Shown: positions 5,945 to 13,925, numbered from the stretch's first letter. The stretch is 14,853 nucleotides of DNA from JBECKR01 sp040235415 (GCA_040235415.1 JBECKR010000160.1:1-14853), one strand, 5' to 3'. Numbers and translations are program-made. Notes: generated by a model not told the origin, from the sequence alone.

Positions 5945-8646
5945 ACGGGAACCACAACGACGACCGTCTGGACGACGTGCTGGACCGCGCACTCGCCGGC
6001 ATCCGGGACGAGGACGTCGCAGACGACGTGCTCGCAGCTTCCGCCGCGCGCGTCCGGGAGCGGCTCGCGCGCGAGATCGCGGCGGCGCGCGCCGATAGCG
6101 CCGAGACGCTCGAGATCCGTTCGTGTGAGGACTTCCGCAAGCTGATCCCAGCTTGGCTCGACGGCAAGCTGTCGGACGCGCGGCGCTTGCTCCTCGAGGA
6201 CCACGGCCGCGAGTGCGTGCCGTGCCGCAAGGCGATGAAGGCCGCCCGCGCGAAGCGGCAGTCCGCACGGGCGGCGTCGGGAGCCGAGCGGCCCCGGCGC
6301 GCCCGGCGCTGGGCGGTGCCGGACCTCGGGTGGGGTCTCGCGGCCGCCGCCGCCGTCCTGATCGCCCTCGTCGGCGTGGCGGTCCGAACCGACGTCTTCC
6401 GGTTCGAGACCGGAGGCCTGCTGAAGGTCGAGACGGTCGAGGGGACGCTGTTCCGGGTTTCGGACCTGCTGACGACTCCGGTCGCCGCGGACGAGGACGT
6501 CTCGGACGGAAGACCGGTACGCACCGCGAAGGACTCCGGAGCCACGCTGCGGCTCGAGGACGGCTCGCGCGTCGAGATGAACGAGCGCTCCGAGATCCGG
6601 GTCACGCGGCGCGGACGCGACCAGACGATCCACCTCCTGCGCGGCGACGTCATCGTCGAGGCCGCCCCGCAGGGCTCCGGCCACCTCTACGTCCAGACCG
6701 CCGACTGCAAGGTCGCCGTGCGCGGCACGGTGTTCGCGGTCAGCGCCGGGCTCAAGGGCTCGCGCGTGTCGGTGCTCGAGGGCGAGGTCCGCGTCGACCG
6801 CCGCGGCCACGACACCGAGGTGCTCCGGCCCGGCGAGCAGACCACGACGAGCCCGGCCATCGACCGCGTGCCGGTCGCGCAGGACATCGCCTGGAGCCGC
6901 GACCTCGACCGTCACCTCGCGCTCCTCGGCGAGCTCTCCGCCTTCCGCAAGGAGCTCGACCGGCAGCTGCCGCGCCCCGAGCTGCGGCACTCGACCCGGC
7001 TGCTCGACCGCGCCCCGGACGGCACCGTGCTGTACGTCGCGATCCCGAACCTCGCGTCCTCGCTGACCCGCGCCCACGAGCTCCTGATGGAGCGCGTGCG
7101 CTCGAACGACGTCCTGCGGCGGTGGTGGGACGAGAGCGTCGTCGCCTCCGGCGCCGCGCCGAAGATCGAGACCGCGATCGAGAAGATCCGGGACTTCGGC
7201 GACGCGCTCGGCGACGAGATCGTGGTGACGCTGCAGAAGGGCCCGGGGTCCGAACTGCGCGGACCGGTCGTGCTCTCGACCCTGCGGGACCCGGCGTCGT
7301 TCCGGACGCTGCTCGACCGCGAGCTCGCCGAGATCGGGACGTCGCCCGACGGCGGCTCCCCGATCCGGATCGTCGACGATCCGGCGACGGCGGCGGACGC
7401 GGACTCCGAGCTGACGTTCTGGATCTCGGGCGACTTCGTCGCGGCGTCTCCGCGGCTCGACGACCTGCGCCGGCTGGCCGCCGCCGGTAGCGACGCGTTC
7501 GCCGCGTCGCCGTTCCGCCGCGCGATCGCCGACGTCTACGACGACGGCGCCGGAATGATCTTCGCGGCCGACCTCCACGCGATCGTGGGGGGCGAGACGC
7601 ACGACGACGGCACGCTCGACGCGCTCGGCCTCGCCGACATGCGCTACCTCATCGTCGAGCGCCACGCCGACGACGCCGCGCGCAACGTCACCCACGCCAC
7701 GCTGACGTTCGATCGCCAGCGCCGCGGCGTCGCCGCCTGGCTCGCGGCGCCCGCGCCGATGGGGGCGCTCGAGTTCGTGTCGCCGGACGCCACCGCGGCC
7801 GCCGCGTTCGTCGTCAAGAGCCCGGCCGCGGCGGTCGAGGAGCTGATCGCGACGCTCGGCGCGGACCGTCCCGAGCTCCGCGACGACATCACGAAGTTCG
7901 AGGCGGACAACTCGATCGACGTCGTCCGCGACTTCGCCGCGCCGCTCGGGGGCGAGCTCGTCTTCGCACTCGACGGCCCGGTGCTGCCGAAGCCGGCGTG
8001 GAAGGCGATCGTCGAGGTGTACGACGAGGCCGCGCTGCAGCGCACGATCGAATGGACCGTGGAGAAGCTCGACGAGCACGTCGCCGAGCTCGGCGGCTCG
8101 CGGATCGAGCTCCGCTCCGAGCGCGCCGGCGATCGCACGTACTGGTCGCTCGCGAGCGACAAGCTCGGCGTGCTCGCCACCTGGACGTACGTCGAGGGCT
8201 ACCTCGTCGCGGCGCCGCAGCGTGCGCTCGTCGATCGCGCGCTCGCGTACCGCGAGTCCCGGGCGAACCTCGCTCGCTCCGAGCGGTTCGCTTCGCTGCT
8301 CCCCGAGGACGGCCGGATCGATGCCTCGGCGGTGCTGTACCAGAACTTCTCCGGGGCGATGCAGTCGATCCTCCGAAACGTCGCCGGGCGGGTCGGGAGC
8401 CTGACGGCCGACCAGCGCGCGCGCGTCGACGCGCTGGCCGCCGACGCCGAGCCGAGCGTGTTCTGCGCGTACGGCGACCCGGACCGCATCGTGATGGTGG
8501 GCTCCGACCGCGGCGGGCTGCTCGGAGGCGACTTCGGCAACCTCCTTACGCTCGGGGGGGTCCTGAGCCTCGGGGACACGCTCGAGCGCGCCGCGAGCGA
8601 GGCCGACGCGCCCGTGTATGATGGCGCCGGCGGCGGGAACCGGTGA
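5941..8646 (+). CDS. Membrane anti-sigma factor fused to a FecR domain and a large duplicated C-terminal region
   Basis: A 901-residue protein. A cytoplasmic zinc-finger anti-sigma motif (zf-HC2 type) is present with Cys62 and the H-x3-C-x2-C set His88, Cys92, Cys95. A basic stretch (119-123) precedes one membrane helix (about 129-149). Residues about 165-305 form a FecR domain (SGATLRLEDGSRVEMNERSEI, HLLRGDVIVEA, VAVRGTVFAV, SRVSVLEGEVRV, LRPGEQ). Residues about 355-885 are a large extracytoplasmic region loosely resembling DUF3352-type proteins, containing two copies of one unit (about 415-550 and 660-805). The likely role is to sequester the overlapping ECF sigma factor and release it on an envelope signal; zf-HC2 and FecR modules are commonly on separate proteins, so the fusion is notable. 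The zinc finger, helix and FecR calls are firm; the ligand and the C-terminal function are unknown. Confidence 0.85.
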   Translation: MNGNHNDDRLDDVLDRALAGIRDEDVADDVLAASAARVRERLAREIAAARADSAETLEIRSCEDFRKLIPAWLDGKLSDARRLLLEDHGRECVPCRKAMKAARAKRQSARAASGAERPRRARRWAVPDLGWGLAAAAAVLIALVGVAVRTDVFRFETGGLLKVETVEGTLFRVSDLLTTPVAADEDVSDGRPVRTAKDSGATLRLEDGSRVEMNERSEIRVTRRGRDQTIHLLRGDVIVEAAPQGSGHLYVQTADCKVAVRGTVFAVSAGLKGSRVSVLEGEVRVDRRGHDTEVLRPGEQTTTSPAIDRVPVAQDIAWSRDLDRHLALLGELSAFRKELDRQLPRPELRHSTRLLDRAPDGTVLYVAIPNLASSLTRAHELLMERVRSNDVLRRWWDESVVASGAAPKIETAIEKIRDFGDALGDEIVVTLQKGPGSELRGPVVLSTLRDPASFRTLLDRELAEIGTSPDGGSPIRIVDDPATAADADSELTFWISGDFVAASPRLDDLRRLAAAGSDAFAASPFRRAIADVYDDGAGMIFAADLHAIVGGETHDDGTLDALGLADMRYLIVERHADDAARNVTHATLTFDRQRRGVAAWLAAPAPMGALEFVSPDATAAAAFVVKSPAAAVEELIATLGADRPELRDDITKFEADNSIDVVRDFAAPLGGELVFALDGPVLPKPAWKAIVEVYDEAALQRTIEWTVEKLDEHVAELGGSRIELRSERAGDRTYWSLASDKLGVLATWTYVEGYLVAAPQRALVDRALAYRESRANLARSERFASLLPEDGRIDASAVLYQNFSGAMQSILRNVAGRVGSLTADQRARVDALAADAEPSVFCAYGDPDRIVMVGSDRGGLLGGDFGNLLTLGGVLSLGDTLERAASEADAPVYDGAGGGNR

Positions 8647-8653
8647 CGGAGGC

Positions 8654-9583
8654 ATGAGCGCGGTCATCGAGCTTCAGAACCTGGGGGTGCGGCTGGCCGG
8701 GCGGCCGATCCTGCAGGACCTGACGGCCACGATCGGAGGCCGCGCCATCGGGCTGCTGGGGCCGAACGGCGCCGGCAAGACCACGCTGCTGCACACCCTG
8801 CTCGGATTCTTTCCGGTGTCGAGCGGAGGGGCGCGCGTCTTCGGTCACGACGTCCGCACCGAGTCGCGCGCGATCCGCAGCCTCGTCGGCTACATGCCGG
8901 AGAACGAGTCGTTCATCGCGGGGATGAGCGCGGTGCGCTTCGTGCGGCTGATGGCGGAGCTCTCGGGGCTCCCGCCGGAGGCGGCGATGGAGCGGGCCCA
9001 CGAGGCGCTGTTCTACGTCGGGCTCGGCGAGGCGCGCTACCGCAAGCTCGAGACGTTCTCGCTCGGCATGAAGCAGCGCGTCAAGCTCGCGCAGGCGATC
9101 GCCCACGCCCCGAAGCTCGTCGTCCTCGACGAGCCGACGAACGGTCTCGACCCGCCCGCGCGACTCAAGATGATCCGCCTCATCAAGGAGATCCGCGACA
9201 GCGGGCACACCCGCCTGGTGCTCTCCTCGCACCTCCTGCGCGACGTCGAGGAGTGCTGCGAGGAGGTCGTGGTCCTGAAGGACGGCCGGCTCGCGGCGTA
9301 CTGCAACCTCGAGGAGGAGCGCCGCGCCGACCGGCACTTCCTCGAGGTCGAGACGCGCGGGGACGGCGAGCGCTTCGCGTCCGCGCTGCACGGGCTCGGC
9401 TGCGAATGGGCGCGCTCCGGCGCGGACCGCATCAAGATCGTCCTGCCCCCGGGACGCGGGGTGCGCGACCTGTACCGCGCCGCCGAGGAGTCCGAGGTCG
9501 AGATCCGGCGCCTCGACCACAAGCGGGACTCGCTCCAGGACATCTTCCTGAAGGCGATGGAGGCGAACGGTGGCGGTCTATGA
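8654..9583 (+). CDS. ABC transporter ATP-binding protein, module 1
   Basis: A 309-residue ATPase of an ABC-2 type exporter. It has Walker A GPNGAGKTT (36-44), a Q-loop position occupied by Glu in GYMPEN (79-84; common in this exporter group), signature FSLGMKQRV (135-143), Walker B LVVLDEPTNGLDP (155-167) and the H-loop SSH (191-193). About 95 C-terminal residues follow the nucleotide domain. The start ATG 8654 fits the family N-terminus (VIELQNLGVRL); GGTGA 7 nt upstream doubles as the end of the preceding gene. Earlier in-frame ATGs at 8618 and 8621 lie within the previous gene and lack a ribosome site. It overlaps the permease gene by 14 bp and should pair with it. Substrate unknown. Confidence 0.95.
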   Translation: MSAVIELQNLGVRLAGRPILQDLTATIGGRAIGLLGPNGAGKTTLLHTLLGFFPVSSGGARVFGHDVRTESRAIRSLVGYMPENESFIAGMSAVRFVRLMAELSGLPPEAAMERAHEALFYVGLGEARYRKLETFSLGMKQRVKLAQAIAHAPKLVVLDEPTNGLDPPARLKMIRLIKEIRDSGHTRLVLSSHLLRDVEECCEEVVVLKDGRLAAYCNLEEERRADRHFLEVETRGDGERFASALHGLGCEWARSGADRIKIVLPPGRGVRDLYRAAEESEVEIRRLDHKRDSLQDIFLKAMEANGGGL

Positions 9584-10439
9584 GCGCGCCTACAAGACCT
9601 ACTCCGGCCCGCTGACGCCGGAGTGGTCGCGGTTCGCGATCCTGCCGCGGTTCGCGTTCCGGCGGGTGTTCGCCTCGCGGCTGTTCCTGGCGTTCTTCGT
9701 GCTGTGCTTCGCTCCGCCGGTCGTCGGACTCGCGATGATCTACATCGCGAACAACCTCAAGCTGCTCGAGGCGCTCGGGATCCGCGTGACCGAGATGCAG
9801 CTCGTCGACGCCGGCTTCTTCTTCACGCTGATGACGATCCAGTGCCAAATCCTGGGGTTCGTGCTGACCCTCGTCGTGGGCCCCCGGCTGATCTCGACCG
9901 ACGCCGCGCACAACGCGATGCCGCTGTACTTCGCGCGCCCGTTCACGCGCAACGAGTACGTCCTGGGGAAGCTGACGGTGCTCGTCGTGCTGCTGTCCGC
10001 GATCACGTGGGTGCCGCTCGTGCTCCTGTTCGCGACGCAGGCGTACTTCGCCGGGGGCGGGTGGCTCGCCGACAACCTCCGGATCGGCGCCGGGGTGCTG
10101 GTCGGGTGCTGGATCTGGCTGCTCACGATGGCACTCGCGGCGCTCGCGATCTCGGCCTCGGTGAAGCGCGCCGCGACCGCCGGGATCGGGCTGTTCGGGC
10201 TGTTCTTCATCCTGGCGGCGTTCGGCCAGATCTTGAGTGGCGCGATCGGATTCCGTTGGGGCGACATGCTGAACCTCCCGCGCGCGATCTCTCGGATCTG
10301 GGCCGCGATGCTCGGCATGACCCCTCCGGACATGACGCAGCTTCCTGTTCCGGCCGCGTGGCTCGCGGTCCTCGGGTTCTGGGGAATCTGCCTGTGGGTC
10401 CTGGCGCGCAAGGTCCGCGCGTACGAGATCGTGAAGTGA
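9570..10439 (+). CDS. ABC-2 type permease, module 1
   Basis: A 289-residue inner-membrane protein with six likely membrane helices at about 33-57, 83-105, 131-155, 170-195, 203-226 and 264-282. The N-terminus (VYERAYKTYSGPLTPEWSRF) is cytoplasmic and typical of a subgroup of COG1277-like permeases. The segment PRLISTDAAHNAMPLYFARPFTRNEYVLGKL between helices 2 and 3 is the usual ABC-2 coupling loop. Start is GTG 9570 with GGAGG 6 nt upstream, inside the end of the ATPase gene. The stop overlaps the next GTG by 4 bp. It should form the transmembrane part of module 1; the exported substrate cannot be read from the sequence. Confidence 0.9.
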   Translation: MAVYERAYKTYSGPLTPEWSRFAILPRFAFRRVFASRLFLAFFVLCFAPPVVGLAMIYIANNLKLLEALGIRVTEMQLVDAGFFFTLMTIQCQILGFVLTLVVGPRLISTDAAHNAMPLYFARPFTRNEYVLGKLTVLVVLLSAITWVPLVLLFATQAYFAGGGWLADNLRIGAGVLVGCWIWLLTMALAALAISASVKRAATAGIGLFGLFFILAAFGQILSGAIGFRWGDMLNLPRAISRIWAAMLGMTPPDMTQLPVPAAWLAVLGFWGICLWVLARKVRAYEIVK

Positions 10440-11401
10440 CCGCGCCCGCGGCCCGCGACCGCGATCGCCTCATCGTGTTCGACAACGTCTCGCGGTTCTA
10501 CGGCGAGGTGCTCGGGGTCAACCGCGTGCAGCTCGCGGTCCCCCCCGGGATCACGAGCCTCGTGGGACCGAACGGATCGGGCAAGTCGACCCTCATGAAC
10601 CTCGTCACCGGGCTCCTGCGCCCGAGCCGCGGCGAGGTCCGGGTCCTCGGGATGGACCCTCGCGACCCCGAGGTGTTCTTCCGCCGGGTCGGCTACTGCA
10701 CGCAGTTCGACAGCTTCCCCCGCGGGTTCACCGGAAGGCGGTTCCTCCGCGCCTTCCTCGAGGTCCACGGCTTCCCGCGCTCCGAGGCGCGCGCGCTCGC
10801 CGACGAGGCGATCGAGCGCGTCGGCCTGGGCGACGCCGCCGGCCGCAGGATCGCGGGGTACAGCAAGGGGATGCGCCAGCGCATCAAGCTCGCGCAGGCG
10901 ATCTGCCACCGTCCCGACGTCCTGATTCTCGACGAGCCGCTGAACGGCCTCGATCCGATGGCGCGCGCGGAGATCATCGACCTCTTCCGGCGGCTGGCCT
11001 CCGAGGGCCGCCACCTCGTGATCTCGAGCCACATCCTGCACGAGGTCGACCTGATCTCGGACCAGGTCGTGATCCTGAACCAGGGCTACGTCGTGGCGGA
11101 GGGCGACATCCGGGGCGTGCGCTCCGAGATCCAGGCGCGACCGATGCAGATCCTGGTGCGCTGCGACCGCGCCGCCGAGGTCGCCGGTCTCGCGCTGCAG
11201 CACGACCACGTCGTCGAGGTCCGCATGCACGAGGACCGCGGAGGCCTGCTCGTCAGCACGCGCGACGCCGACGGCTTCTTCCGGCTCATGGGCCGGATCG
11301 TGCTCGAGACCGGCGTCGAGGTCGAGACCATCACCCCCGCGGACGAGGACGTCCACGCGGTTTACGAGTATCTCGTCGGCTACGAGGGAGAGAGCGTATG
11401 A
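10436..11401 (+). CDS. ABC transporter ATP-binding protein, module 2
   Basis: A 321-residue ATPase. Walker A is GPNGSGKST (44-52), the Q-loop is canonical (Gln90 in GYCTQ), the signature is YSKGMRQRI (142-150), Walker B is VLILDEPLNGLDP (162-174) and the H-loop is SSHIL (197-201). About 95 C-terminal residues follow the nucleotide domain. GTG 10436 is the start because it gives a GTGA overlap with the previous gene and the family N-terminus follows shortly; no strong ribosome site is seen, so translation is probably coupled. It is clearly different from the module 1 ATPase (canonical Q-loop here, Glu there), so the pair is not a recent duplication. Its stop overlaps the next ATG. Confidence 0.95.
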   Translation: MTAPAARDRDRLIVFDNVSRFYGEVLGVNRVQLAVPPGITSLVGPNGSGKSTLMNLVTGLLRPSRGEVRVLGMDPRDPEVFFRRVGYCTQFDSFPRGFTGRRFLRAFLEVHGFPRSEARALADEAIERVGLGDAAGRRIAGYSKGMRQRIKLAQAICHRPDVLILDEPLNGLDPMARAEIIDLFRRLASEGRHLVISSHILHEVDLISDQVVILNQGYVVAEGDIRGVRSEIQARPMQILVRCDRAAEVAGLALQHDHVVEVRMHEDRGGLLVSTRDADGFFRLMGRIVLETGVEVETITPADEDVHAVYEYLVGYEGESV

Positions 11402-12237
11402 CGGGCGCGACGGACACCCGCCCGGCCCCCGGCACCCGTGCGCTGCGCCTCGGGCAGACCGCGGCGATCCTCCGGGTCGAGATCGGGCGCGTGCTGCTCG
11501 GGCGTCGCACGCTGGCGCTGTACGTCCTGGCCGCGATGCCGGTCCTGGCGATGCTGGCCTACGCCCTCGCCCCGGACAGCCGCGAGATCGGCAAGATCTC
11601 GATGATCTACTCCGGCGTGTTCCAGGCGTTCGTCGTACGATTCGTGATCTTCTTCGGCTGCGTCGGCGTGTTCGGGAACCTGTTCCGAGGCGAGATCGTC
11701 GACCGCAGCCTGCACTACTACCTGCTTTCCCCCGTGCGCCGCGACATCCTCGCGCTCGGCAAGTTCCTCGCCGGCTTGGTCTCGACCGTCGCGGTGTTCA
11801 CGGCGACGACGGTCGCGTCCTACCTCCTCGCGCTCCTCGCGGCGGGGCCCGCCGCCGCCCGGGAGTTCCTGCTGCAGGGCCCCGGGGCCGGCCACCTCGC
11901 GGCCTACGTCGGCGTGACCTGGCTCGCGTGCCTCGGCTACGGCGCGGTGTTCCTGCTGATCGGCCTCCTGGTGCGCAACCCGGTGATCCCCGCCGCGGCG
12001 ATCCTCGGCTGGGAGTGGATCAATTTCCTGCTCCCGGCGCTGCTCAAGAAGATCAGCGTCGTGCACTACCTGCAGTCGCTGATGCCGGTGCCGCTCGACC
12101 AGGGACCGTTCGCGATCATCGCCGAGCCGACTCCCGCATGGATCGCCGTCCCGGGCTTCGCCGCGTTCTGCGGGGTCGTCCTCCTGCTTTCGGCCTTCGT
12201 CGTGCGGCGGCTTCAGATCCGCTACGAGTCCGACTGA
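11398..12237 (+). CDS. ABC-2 type permease, module 2
   Basis: A 279-residue inner-membrane protein with about six helices at roughly 38-58, 74-96, 117-150, 166-193, 194-217 and 250-270. Between helices 2 and 3 lies the coupling stretch FRGEIVDRSLHYYLLSPVRRDILALGKFLAG (about 96-126), with the E(I/V)xxxTLxxLL..PVxR pattern typical of ABC-2 permeases. The ATG overlaps the ATPase stop by 4 bp (ATGA). It ends the six-gene operon, and its last 16 bp overlap the tail of a convergent gene. It is expected to pair with the module 2 ATPase; whether the two modules form one four-subunit exporter or two separate ones is not visible. Confidence 0.9.
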   Translation: MTGATDTRPAPGTRALRLGQTAAILRVEIGRVLLGRRTLALYVLAAMPVLAMLAYALAPDSREIGKISMIYSGVFQAFVVRFVIFFGCVGVFGNLFRGEIVDRSLHYYLLSPVRRDILALGKFLAGLVSTVAVFTATTVASYLLALLAAGPAAAREFLLQGPGAGHLAAYVGVTWLACLGYGAVFLLIGLLVRNPVIPAAAILGWEWINFLLPALLKKISVVHYLQSLMPVPLDQGPFAIIAEPTPAWIAVPGFAAFCGVVLLLSAFVVRRLQIRYESD

Positions 12238-12947
12238 CCGCAGGGCGCGAGCTTCGAGACGAACTCCCGGATCGCGCCGGGGTCGGCCGGCGTCCCGCTC
12301 CAGTCGACGGTGCCGCCGGACTCGTCGGGCGCCTTGCCCATCCAGATCCCCATGCGCGTGCCGCGTAGCCCGGGGCAGTCCCAGAACAGGATGGTGTTGA
12401 TGCCGTCGAACCGCGCGTGCTCGAGCTCGGTCGTGCCGCGCGTCGCGAGCCAGTACAGCTCGGCTCCGTCCGGCCCCAGGTCGATCGCGCCGTGCGCGAT
12501 CTCCTTGCGCGTGTCGACGTTGAGCCTCGCCTCGGAGAACACCTTCGAGGGATCCCCGCCCTCCTGGAACTCGCGGCGGAGCTTGTCGCGGTCGGGCCCT
12601 CCGATCATGTGGAGGTAGACGAAGCCGTTGCGGTCGAAGCCGTCGATCTTCCCGGAAGGCCCCGGCTCCTTGTCCGACAGCACGACGATGTCGAACATGC
12701 CGAGGATCGAGAACCCGGCCATGACGTGGTAGCCGCCCGGCATCTCCTCGACGCCGAGGATCTTGCGCGCGTTCGCGAGCCGGGTCGCGGGATCCTCGAC
12801 CCCTTGCTTGACCGTCTGGACCGCGCGCCAGCCGAAGAACGCGAGCCCCGCGACCGCCAGCACCAGCACGAGCGTCACGACGCCGCAGCCGACCCCGACC
12901 CAGACCCACGGCGAGGTGCCCTTCCTCTCCCTGCCCTCGGACGTCAT
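12222..12947 (-). CDS. Single-pass membrane protein of unknown function
   Basis: A 241-residue protein I do not recognise. The N-terminus is short and basic (RERKG), then one hydrophobic helix (about 14-40), then a soluble domain of about 200 residues, most likely outside the membrane. The domain opens with LANARKILGVEEMPGGYHVMAGFSILGMFDIVVLSD (58-92) and ends with a region containing FWDCPG (188-193) and a second Cys236, which could form a disulfide. The ATG has a strong GGAGGAGG-type site about 5 nt upstream. It is last in a minus-strand trio, 31 nt after the DUF4126 gene, and its 3' end overlaps the convergent permease gene by 16 bp. Confidence 0.8.
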   Translation of the reverse strand: MTSEGRERKGTSPWVWVGVGCGVVTLVLVLAVAGLAFFGWRAVQTVKQGVEDPATRLANARKILGVEEMPGGYHVMAGFSILGMFDIVVLSDKEPGPSGKIDGFDRNGFVYLHMIGGPDRDKLRREFQEGGDPSKVFSEARLNVDTRKEIAHGAIDLGPDGAELYWLATRGTTELEHARFDGINTILFWDCPGLRGTRMGIWMGKAPDESGGTVDWSGTPADPGAIREFVSKLAPCGQSDS

Positions 12948-12978
12948 CGCTTCCTCCTCCCCGGCCGCGAGGCGCGGG

Positions 12979-13566
12979 TCACGGCCCCGCGGGGCGTACC
13001 GACCCGGGGCGCCTGCGGATTCCCCAGGCGGCGAGCCCGACCAGGGCGACGACCGCGACGAGCCCGACCAGCACCGGGACGACGAGCGCGGCGACCGAGC
13101 CGAGCAGCGATCCGGCGTCCTCTCCGACCGAGAGGACCGGGTTGACGGTGCCCGCGGTCGTCGCCGTCGAGAGCAGCCGGGTCTTCGCCTTCACGACGTG
13201 CACCGTCCCGGCCACGGTTCCGCCGAGCACGATCGCGAGCACCGCGGCCGGGAGCGGGCGCAGGTCGGTCACGACCGAGGCCACGAGCACGGCGCCCGCG
13301 ACCGGCTTCACGAACGTCTGGACGACGTCGAGGGCGTGGTCGACGACCGGGAACTTGTCGGCCGCGATCTCGACCACCACGGCGATGCCGAACACGACGA
13401 GCGACGCGTCGGCGGCGAGCCACCGGAAGCCGTCGGACAGCGGGATCCAGCCGAGCCGGCCGGCCGCCCCGACGACGAGCAGCGGCAGGAACGCGCGCAG
13501 CCCGGCCGAGGCCGCCAGCGCGACGCCCATCAGGATCTGCACGGCGATCGAGACGGCCTGCTCCAT
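12979..13566 (-). CDS. DUF4126 family membrane protein
   Basis: A 195-residue, strongly hydrophobic protein with about four to five membrane segments (roughly 5-35, 55-70, 85-120 and 150-185). The N-terminal VALAASAGLRAFLPLLVVGAAGRLGW (15-40) and the VVVEIAADKFPVVDHALDVVQTFVKPVAGAVL segment (63-94) match what I know of DUF4126. No biochemical role is established for the family. The ATG follows GGGAGG with only 2 nt spacing, and a -10-like CATAAT lies 11 nt before the ATG, so either close ribosome binding or a near-leaderless transcript is possible. The C-terminus is basic (IRRRPGSVR). Confidence 0.88.
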   Translation of the reverse strand: MEQAVSIAVQILMGVALAASAGLRAFLPLLVVGAAGRLGWIPLSDGFRWLAADASLVVFGIAVVVEIAADKFPVVDHALDVVQTFVKPVAGAVLVASVVTDLRPLPAAVLAIVLGGTVAGTVHVVKAKTRLLSTATTAGTVNPVLSVGEDAGSLLGSVAALVVPVLVGLVAVVALVGLAAWGIRRRPGSVRPAGP

Positions 13567-13577
13567 GACCTCCCCCC

Positions 13578-13606
13578 ATTATGCCGCAGGGCGGACGGCA
13601 GGTCAG
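13578..13606 (-). promoter_or_regulatory. Possible promoter for the DUF4126 gene (CTGACC-N17-CATAAT)
   Basis: Minus strand: CTGACC (13606-13601; 4 of 6) with a 17-nt spacer to CATAAT (13583-13578; 5 of 6), ending 11 nt before the ATG. The -35 box contains the TGA stop of the upstream small gene, as at the trp promoter. A start about 7 nt after the -10 would leave an untranslated leader of roughly 4 nt. Moderate matches only. Confidence 0.45.
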
Positions 13607-13827
13607 CGCAGGTGTCCGAGCTTCGACACGACGGTTTCGAGGTTCCTGCGGAACCCCTTCACGTCCCCGGCGCGCAGCGCCGTCCGGGCGTCGGCCACGC
13701 GCTTGGCGAGATCCTCGTGGCCGAGGGCGCGGCAGGCGGTCCCGGCCTCGTCGAGCTTCGCGAGCACCGCTTCGAGGTCGCCGAGCTGGATGGCGTTCAG
13801 ATGGGCGATCAGCTGCGAGACGTTCAT
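13603..13827 (-). CDS. Small helical protein of unknown function (74 residues)
   Basis: Starts MNVSQLIAHLNAIQLGDLEAV and ends ETVVSKLGHLR. It looks wholly alpha-helical, soluble and possibly two helical hairpins (about 3-36 and 40-70); one Cys at 32. I do not recognise a family. The ATG at 13827 has GGAG 7 nt upstream and a good promoter 28 nt further up, which supports it as a real gene rather than the tail of a longer frame reading through from 14439. It leads the minus-strand trio with DUF4126 36 nt downstream. Confidence 0.72.
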   Translation of the reverse strand: MNVSQLIAHLNAIQLGDLEAVLAKLDEAGTACRALGHEDLAKRVADARTALRAGDVKGFRRNLETVVSKLGHLR

Positions 13828-13855
13828 GGATCGACTCCGGCCGCTGGGGCGCGTC

Positions 13856-13884
13856 AGGATAGCGGCGGCCCGGGCCCGGTTCAA
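13856..13884 (-). promoter_or_regulatory. Promoter of the small-protein operon (TTGAAC-N17-TATCCT)
   Basis: Minus strand: TTGAAC (13884-13879; 5 of 6), 17-nt spacer, TATCCT (13861-13856; 4 of 6). The leader from the -10 box to the ATG at 13827 is 28 nt and includes the GGAG ribosome site, a conventional arrangement. It lies back to back with the plus-strand promoter of the peptidase-like gene. Confidence 0.65.
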
Positions 13885-13896
13885 CCGCCGCAGGCT

Positions 13897-13925
13897 TTGA
13901 CGCTCGCGCGGGCGCCGAGTACCTT
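13897..13925 (+). promoter_or_regulatory. Promoter of the M1-like gene (TTGACG-N17-TACCTT), probably leaderless
   Basis: TTGACG (13897-13902; 5 of 6), 17-nt spacer, TACCTT (13920-13925; 3 of 6). The ATG follows after only 7 nt, so transcription would begin at or next to the start codon. No ribosome site is present between the -10 box and the ATG, consistent with leaderless translation. Confidence 0.55.

Noticed and set aside
8618..8653. ATG 8618/8621 as the start of the first ABC ATPase
   Set aside because: The added 12 residues do not look like the family and lie within the preceding gene without a ribosome site. ATG 8654 fits the family N-terminus.
5596..8667. A 1023-codon open frame on the minus strand
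   Set aside because: It is antisense to the ECF and anti-sigma/FecR genes, which carry clear domains. Its composition is Arg/Glu/Asp/Val-rich and low in complexity, as expected for a shadow frame in very GC-rich DNA.
9623..11401. A 592-codon plus-strand frame ending with an ABC ATPase
   Set aside because: The first 271 codons are an off-frame shadow of the permease gene. The ATPase begins at GTG 10436, where a GTGA overlap and the family N-terminus coincide.
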